Shown here: one piece after another, positions 5,671 through 9,392 of the stretch
Position numbering within the stretch: position 1 is the first letter of the stretch
Layout of the letters: every line of letters starts with the position of its first letter
Assembly: GCA_046304235.1 (NCBI GenBank)
Contig: JBKCEW010000184.1
Span: 1 to 9,392, forward strand
Reading direction: 5' to 3'
DNA: 9,392 nt
DNA from: CANHVK01 sp046304235
GTDB lineage: Bacteria > Bacteroidota > Bacteroidia > Flavobacteriales_D > Crocinitomicaceae
Translations under genes and position numbers: made by a program
The notes under the pieces: model-generated
The model's database searches: none
Told to the model about the DNA's origin: nothing
What the model saw: only the letters and a program-made list of their open reading frames with translations

Positions 5671-8160
5671 ATGATGCAATCTAATTCAACCCATTCAAAT
5701 AATCCATATGAAGTTTCGGAGCTTGTTATTCATCGAGAGAATGGGAGAAACAAATTAGATTTTAAAAAGCAACATCCTATAATTGATGCACTAAAACGAA
5801 TTTTTAGTGATCCGATGATTCTGCTTTTATTGATTGCAGCCACCATTTTTTTTGTAAACAAACAATATGAAGATGGTTTCTTTTTGATTGTTGCAATAGT
5901 TCTGATAATGACTATTTCATTGTATCAATTTTCTAAAAGTAAAAATGCCCTTGAAAAGTTGAAAGAGTTTTCAGAGCCATTGAGTAAGATATTAGTTGAT
6001 AATAAAATACATCCTATTAAAAGTGAGTCGCTTGAAGTAGGCGATTTACTTGTTGTAGAAGAGGGGATACTCATTGCTGCAGATGGGATTATTGTTCATT
6101 CAAACGATTTTTCGGTAAATGAATCCATTTTGACGGGTGAATCATTAGTCGTTTATAAAGACAAAGACAAAGAGATTTATTCTGGGACGACTGTTTCAAG
6201 TGGACTTGCAATTGTAAGGGTTACTGCAATTGGAAACGATACCAAGTTGGGTAAAATTGGATTGAGTTTAGAAGGGATAACTGAAGAAAAAACACCATTA
6301 GAATTAAAAATTTCAAACTTTGTAAAGGGTATGGCAGCAATTGGAGTTGTTGTTTTTGTACTTGTTTGGATTTTGAATTATTTAAAGTCAAAACTGTTTT
6401 TACAAAGCTTACTCCATTCATTAACATTAGCGATGAGTATTCTTCCGGAAGAAATTTCGGTTGCTTTTACCACGTTTATGGCATTAGGAGCATGGCGATT
6501 GATGCAAAAAGGGGTAGTTGTAAAACAGATGAAGACGGTCGAAACGTTGGGGAGTGCTACGGTTATATGTACTGATAAAACGGGAACAATCACCGAGAAT
6601 AAAATGACTCTAGCAAAATTATATTTTTTAGAATCCAATAGTTTACATTCACCAGAATCAATTACTAATTCACCTTGTTTTGAAGTGCTTGAATTTGCAA
6701 TGTGGGCAAGTGAGTCTATACCTTTTGATCCAATGGAATTGGCAATTCACCGAGCATATAAAAATCAAACGACGCAAGATATTCGAAGTCGTTTTTCGTT
6801 GGTGCATGAATACCCCTTGAGTGGCACTCCTCCAATGATGACCCATATTTATAAAGACAAAGTGGGAGCATCAATTGTAGCGATTAAAGGAGCTCCAGAA
6901 GCGTTGTTTGCATGTGCGCAATTGACTGAAGTTGAACACCAACAATTAAATGAAGCAGTCAAACAGTTGGCGGGGGAGGGATATCGTGTTTTGGCTGTTG
7001 GAAAATCAAGTTTCAATGGAGAAGAATATCCGGAATCTCAATTTGATTTTTCAATTCAAATTCTGGGGTTAGTTGCTTTTTATGATCCTCCCAAAAAGAA
7101 TTTTCACGAAGTATTGAACCATTTTTATAAAGCAGGTATAAAGGTTAAAATTATTACAGGAGACAATGTGTTAACTACAATGTCGATCGCAAAACAAGTA
7201 GGGTTTAAGGATGCCGATAAAACGATTTCAGGGGATGAGTTGATGAAACTTTCAGAGGTTGAATTGAAAAAATGTGTTGAAGAAACTACCATTTTTACAC
7301 GAATGTATCCGGAAGCGAAGTTGAAAATAATTAATGCGTTGAAGTCTAATAATGAGGTGGTTGCTATGACGGGTGATGGGGTGAATGATGGGCCAGCATT
7401 AAAAGCGGCTCATATAGGGATTGCTATGGGACATAAAGGAACAGAGATAGCAAAGCAGGCAGCTTCGTTGACTTTGTTGGAAGATGATTTATCAAAAATG
7501 GTAGATGCTATTGCAATGGGGAGAAAGATTTACAGTAATTTGAAAAAAGCCATTCAATATATCATATCCATTCATATTCCGATTGTATTAATTGTTTTTA
7601 TTCCGCTAGTTTTGGGTTGGATTTATCCCCATTTATTTTCACCAATACATGTCATTTTCCTAGAAATAATTATGGGGCCTACCTGTTCGATAATTTACGA
7701 GAACGAACCGTTAGAAAAAGATGCTATGCTTCAAAAACCAAAACCATTAACCAAAACCTTTTTTGATTGGAACGAACTTTCTTTGAGTATTTTTCAAGGG
7801 TTGATTATTTCGCTTGGAGCTTTAATTATGTACTATCTATCTGTAGAAATTGGACATAGAGAATCACTAACTAGAACTATGGTTTTTGTAGTCTTAATTA
7901 CTGCGAATATCTTTTTAACTTTAGTGAATCGCTCCTTTTATTTTTCAATTCTAACGACACTCAAGTATAAAAACAAACTTGTTGTTTGGGTGATTTTAAC
8001 AACGCTATTCTTGTTATTACTTACAATCTATATTAAACCAGTAAGTATATTTTTCGAATTCGAGTCGTTGAGTTTGATACAATTTGGAATTGCAACGTTT
8101 GTAGGTTTTGTTTCTGTAATGTGGTTTGAGGTATTTAAATTTATGAAAAGGAGTATATAG
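5671..8160 (+). CDS. P-type cation-translocating ATPase (P2-like), substrate unassigned
   Basis: This 829-residue inner-membrane pump couples ATP hydrolysis to ion transport. Landmarks in order: cation-ATPase N-terminal domain (about 10-50), M1-M2, actuator motif TGES (155-158), M3-M4 with PEEIS (259-263), phosphorylation motif DKTGT with D302, a short nucleotide-binding domain with KGAPEA (406-411), hinge motif TGDGVND (567-573), then M5-M10. M6 reads FLEIIMGPTCS, where SERCA has an NxxTD-type motif, so the ion site is unusual. It is close to a bacterial group I recall with ELI(I/M)DP in M6, but the Asp is Gly here. Phosphorylation chemistry looks intact. A TTG at 5614 would add 19 hydrophobic residues without family resemblance; the ATG at 5671 (or 5674) is preferred and matches the promoter motif. 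Calcium, another divalent ion or Na+/K+ are possible substrates. It converges on the ATPase gene downstream. Confidence 0.93.
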   Translation: MMQSNSTHSNNPYEVSELVIHRENGRNKLDFKKQHPIIDALKRIFSDPMILLLLIAATIFFVNKQYEDGFFLIVAIVLIMTISLYQFSKSKNALEKLKEFSEPLSKILVDNKIHPIKSESLEVGDLLVVEEGILIAADGIIVHSNDFSVNESILTGESLVVYKDKDKEIYSGTTVSSGLAIVRVTAIGNDTKLGKIGLSLEGITEEKTPLELKISNFVKGMAAIGVVVFVLVWILNYLKSKLFLQSLLHSLTLAMSILPEEISVAFTTFMALGAWRLMQKGVVVKQMKTVETLGSATVICTDKTGTITENKMTLAKLYFLESNSLHSPESITNSPCFEVLEFAMWASESIPFDPMELAIHRAYKNQTTQDIRSRFSLVHEYPLSGTPPMMTHIYKDKVGASIVAIKGAPEALFACAQLTEVEHQQLNEAVKQLAGEGYRVLAVGKSSFNGEEYPESQFDFSIQILGLVAFYDPPKKNFHEVLNHFYKAGIKVKIITGDNVLTTMSIAKQVGFKDADKTISGDELMKLSEVELKKCVEETTIFTRMYPEAKLKIINALKSNNEVVAMTGDGVNDGPALKAAHIGIAMGHKGTEIAKQAASLTLLEDDLSKMVDAIAMGRKIYSNLKKAIQYIISIHIPIVLIVFIPLVLGWIYPHLFSPIHVIFLEIIMGPTCSIIYENEPLEKDAMLQKPKPLTKTFFDWNELSLSIFQGLIISLGALIMYYLSVEIGHRESLTRTMVFVVLITANIFLTLVNRSFYFSILTTLKYKNKLVVWVILTTLFLLLLTIYIKPVSIFFEFESLSLIQFGIATFVGFVSVMWFEVFKFMKRSI

Positions 8161-8192
8161 CTAAAATGATTTTATATTAAATTGATTTTTAA

Positions 8193-9338
8193 TTAATTAT
8201 ATTTATTTAAAAACCATTTTTGTAAAAAAACATCATAGGTTCTAATAAATGTTCCGTTTTCATCGCTTTCTTGGTAAATCATTTCTTTTTCTAATAAAGA
8301 TTCAACGCAACGTTTAACTGCTGAGGCATTGCTGAATTTATATTTGATTAAGAATTCTTTTCCAGTAACTTGGTACACTTTTTCCTCTTTTGAAATCGCT
8401 TTCAAAACATTCCATTGTTGCATTGAAAGAAGGTTTCTGTACTGATAGAAAAAGACTTCTTGATCTTTTAAGATTTTATAACAGGTCTGTTGAATATCAG
8501 TTAGTTTTATTTTTCGTTTTCCCGTTGCATATAACCTGTTGCAAACTACTTGAACAAAATAAGTATGGTGGTTTGTCCAGTTTAAAATGAAATCAATGTC
8601 TTGGTCTTGTATCGTTTTGTTGTTCTTGCTAAAATGGTTTTTGATAAATGCTTTGTATTTATCGGATGGAATAAAGTCTAAATATTCTACTTGAGTACTT
8701 GCGTAAAAAGGACGTTTGCTATTGCCGAAAATTTCCGTTAGTATGTGCTTTTTGCTTCCGCTGAAAATGAAACGGAGATTTTTAACTTCTTGAATGATTG
8801 TTCTTAAGAGTGCTTCTGTGTTTTTTTCTGGATATTCATTAATTTGTTGAAATTCATCAAAAGCAATAACGATTGGAATGTTTTGTTGTTCTAAAAACAA
8901 AAGTAATTGTTGTATGGTTTTCGGGATTTCATTTTGTTTTAAAGCGTCAAAAGAAATGGAGGGTTCACCTGTTAAAGCGTCAAATTGTATGAGTGGACGT
9001 AATTGTTTGATGTTGTTTAAAAATCGTTTTCCAATGGATTCTTTGTTAGGAAATTTTTTAGATATTTCATTGGCGAGTTGATTGGTGAAATCATTTAAAT
9101 TTTGAGTAGCAAATAGGTCAACAAATAGGCACTTATAGTTATATGTTTCTTCTAATTGTTCAAATAAATGCTTAATTAATCCTGTTTTACCAATTCTTCT
9201 GATAGAGATAAGGGTTGTATTTAACTCACTTTTGATATTATTTATGAGTGAATCTAAATTGTGTTCCCGATCGCAAAAATATTCTTTTCCTTGATAATTA
9301 TTGATTATGAATGGGTTTTTTTCTGTTTCTAATTTCAT
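8193..9338 (-). CDS. AAA-type ATPase of the archaeal-ATPase/STAND-like group
   Basis: This 381-residue protein is a P-loop ATPase with a C-terminal winged-helix-like part. The P-loop segment reads SIRRIGKTG (45-53): the GKT core is intact, but the first Gly of GxxxxGKT is Ser. Walker B is IVIAFDEFQ (156-164) with D161 and E162. FSGS (192-195) sits at the sensor-1 position typical of this group. The lid and helical region follow, and residues about 300-375 (LLSMQQWNVLKAIS to FLQKWF) look like a winged helix. From memory, Bacteroidota relatives often have SPRRMGKT, so Ser at the first position may be lineage-normal. No membrane segment is seen. Relatives include solitary ATPases of unknown role, sometimes on mobile or defence-linked loci; nothing here proves that. 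The ATG at 9336-9338 gives the family-like start. The tandem repeat lies 12 bp upstream. Confidence 0.87.
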   Translation of the reverse strand: MKLETEKNPFIINNYQGKEYFCDREHNLDSLINNIKSELNTTLISIRRIGKTGLIKHLFEQLEETYNYKCLFVDLFATQNLNDFTNQLANEISKKFPNKESIGKRFLNNIKQLRPLIQFDALTGEPSISFDALKQNEIPKTIQQLLLFLEQQNIPIVIAFDEFQQINEYPEKNTEALLRTIIQEVKNLRFIFSGSKKHILTEIFGNSKRPFYASTQVEYLDFIPSDKYKAFIKNHFSKNNKTIQDQDIDFILNWTNHHTYFVQVVCNRLYATGKRKIKLTDIQQTCYKILKDQEVFFYQYRNLLSMQQWNVLKAISKEEKVYQVTGKEFLIKYKFSNASAVKRCVESLLEKEMIYQESDENGTFIRTYDVFLQKWFLNKYN

Positions 9339-9350
9339 ATTTGTTTATTT

Positions 9351-9392
9351 TATTATACATTTTGTATTATACATTTTGTATTATACATTTTG
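9351..9392. repeat. Three perfect 14-bp tandem repeats reaching the window edge
   Basis: The unit TATTATACATTTTG occurs three times without mismatch at 9351-9364, 9365-9378 and 9379-9392. It ends exactly at the window edge, so the array may be longer. It starts 12 bp upstream of the ATPase start codon. On the minus strand each unit carries a TATAAT hexamer, but no Bacteroidota-type TAnnTTTG. It could be a variable-number repeat affecting expression, or simple slippage. Confidence 0.9.

Noticed and set aside
8161..8192. Bidirectional terminator between the converging ATPase genes
   Set aside because: The 32 bases are almost all A and T with no stable stem; nothing there can be distinguished from background.
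9351..9392. CRISPR array at the right edge
   Set aside because: The 14-bp units are directly adjacent with no spacers, so this is a simple tandem repeat.

Overview
The window looks like a stretch of chromosome from a low-GC member of the Bacteroidota, most likely the order Flavobacteriales. Four things support this. The coding DNA is strongly AT-rich. No gene has a convincing Shine-Dalgarno sequence; instead the bases before the start codons are A-rich. A predicted exported protein ends in a type IX secretion (Por) sorting domain. The TetR-like regulator and ABC1-kinase pair resembles an arrangement I recall from flavobacteria. The genus is not resolved.

Layout. Bases 1-5486 hold six genes, all on the minus strand. 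Read in the direction of transcription they are: an exported serine hydrolase with a T9SS sorting domain, 3 bp, rdgB (non-canonical purine NTP pyrophosphatase), 68 bp, a TetR-like regulator, 9 bp, an ABC1/UbiB-like kinase, 86 bp, a DUF6671 protein with four CxxC pairs, 10 bp, and a Sua5/TsaC threonylcarbamoyl-AMP synthase whose C-terminus runs off the left edge. The very short gaps give three probable co-transcribed pairs: hydrolase-rdgB, regulator-kinase and DUF6671-sua5. Each of the two larger gaps has an inverted repeat close to the next start codon. Bases 5487-5670 form a divergent intergenic region. A P-type cation ATPase follows on the plus strand (5671-8160). It converges, with 32 bp between, on a minus-strand AAA-type ATPase of the archaeal-ATPase/STAND-like group (8193-9338). 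Three perfect copies of a 14-bp tandem repeat sit upstream of that last gene and reach the right edge.

How the genes work together. rdgB and sua5 are housekeeping: nucleotide-pool cleaning and tRNA t6A modification. The regulator-kinase pair probably forms one regulatory unit. Flavobacteria generally use menaquinone, so this UbiB relative may do something other than ubiquinone synthesis. The P-type ATPase belongs to a subfamily whose ion-site residues differ from those of classical Ca2+ pumps, so its substrate is open. No tRNA, rRNA, CRISPR array, insertion sequence or clear rho-independent terminator was seen, and no gene-free stretch exceeds 300 bases. I see no clear new multi-gene system. 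The most open questions are the DUF6671 protein beside sua5, the two promoter-proximal palindromes, the divergent ion-site motifs of the ATPase and the tandem repeat at the right edge.
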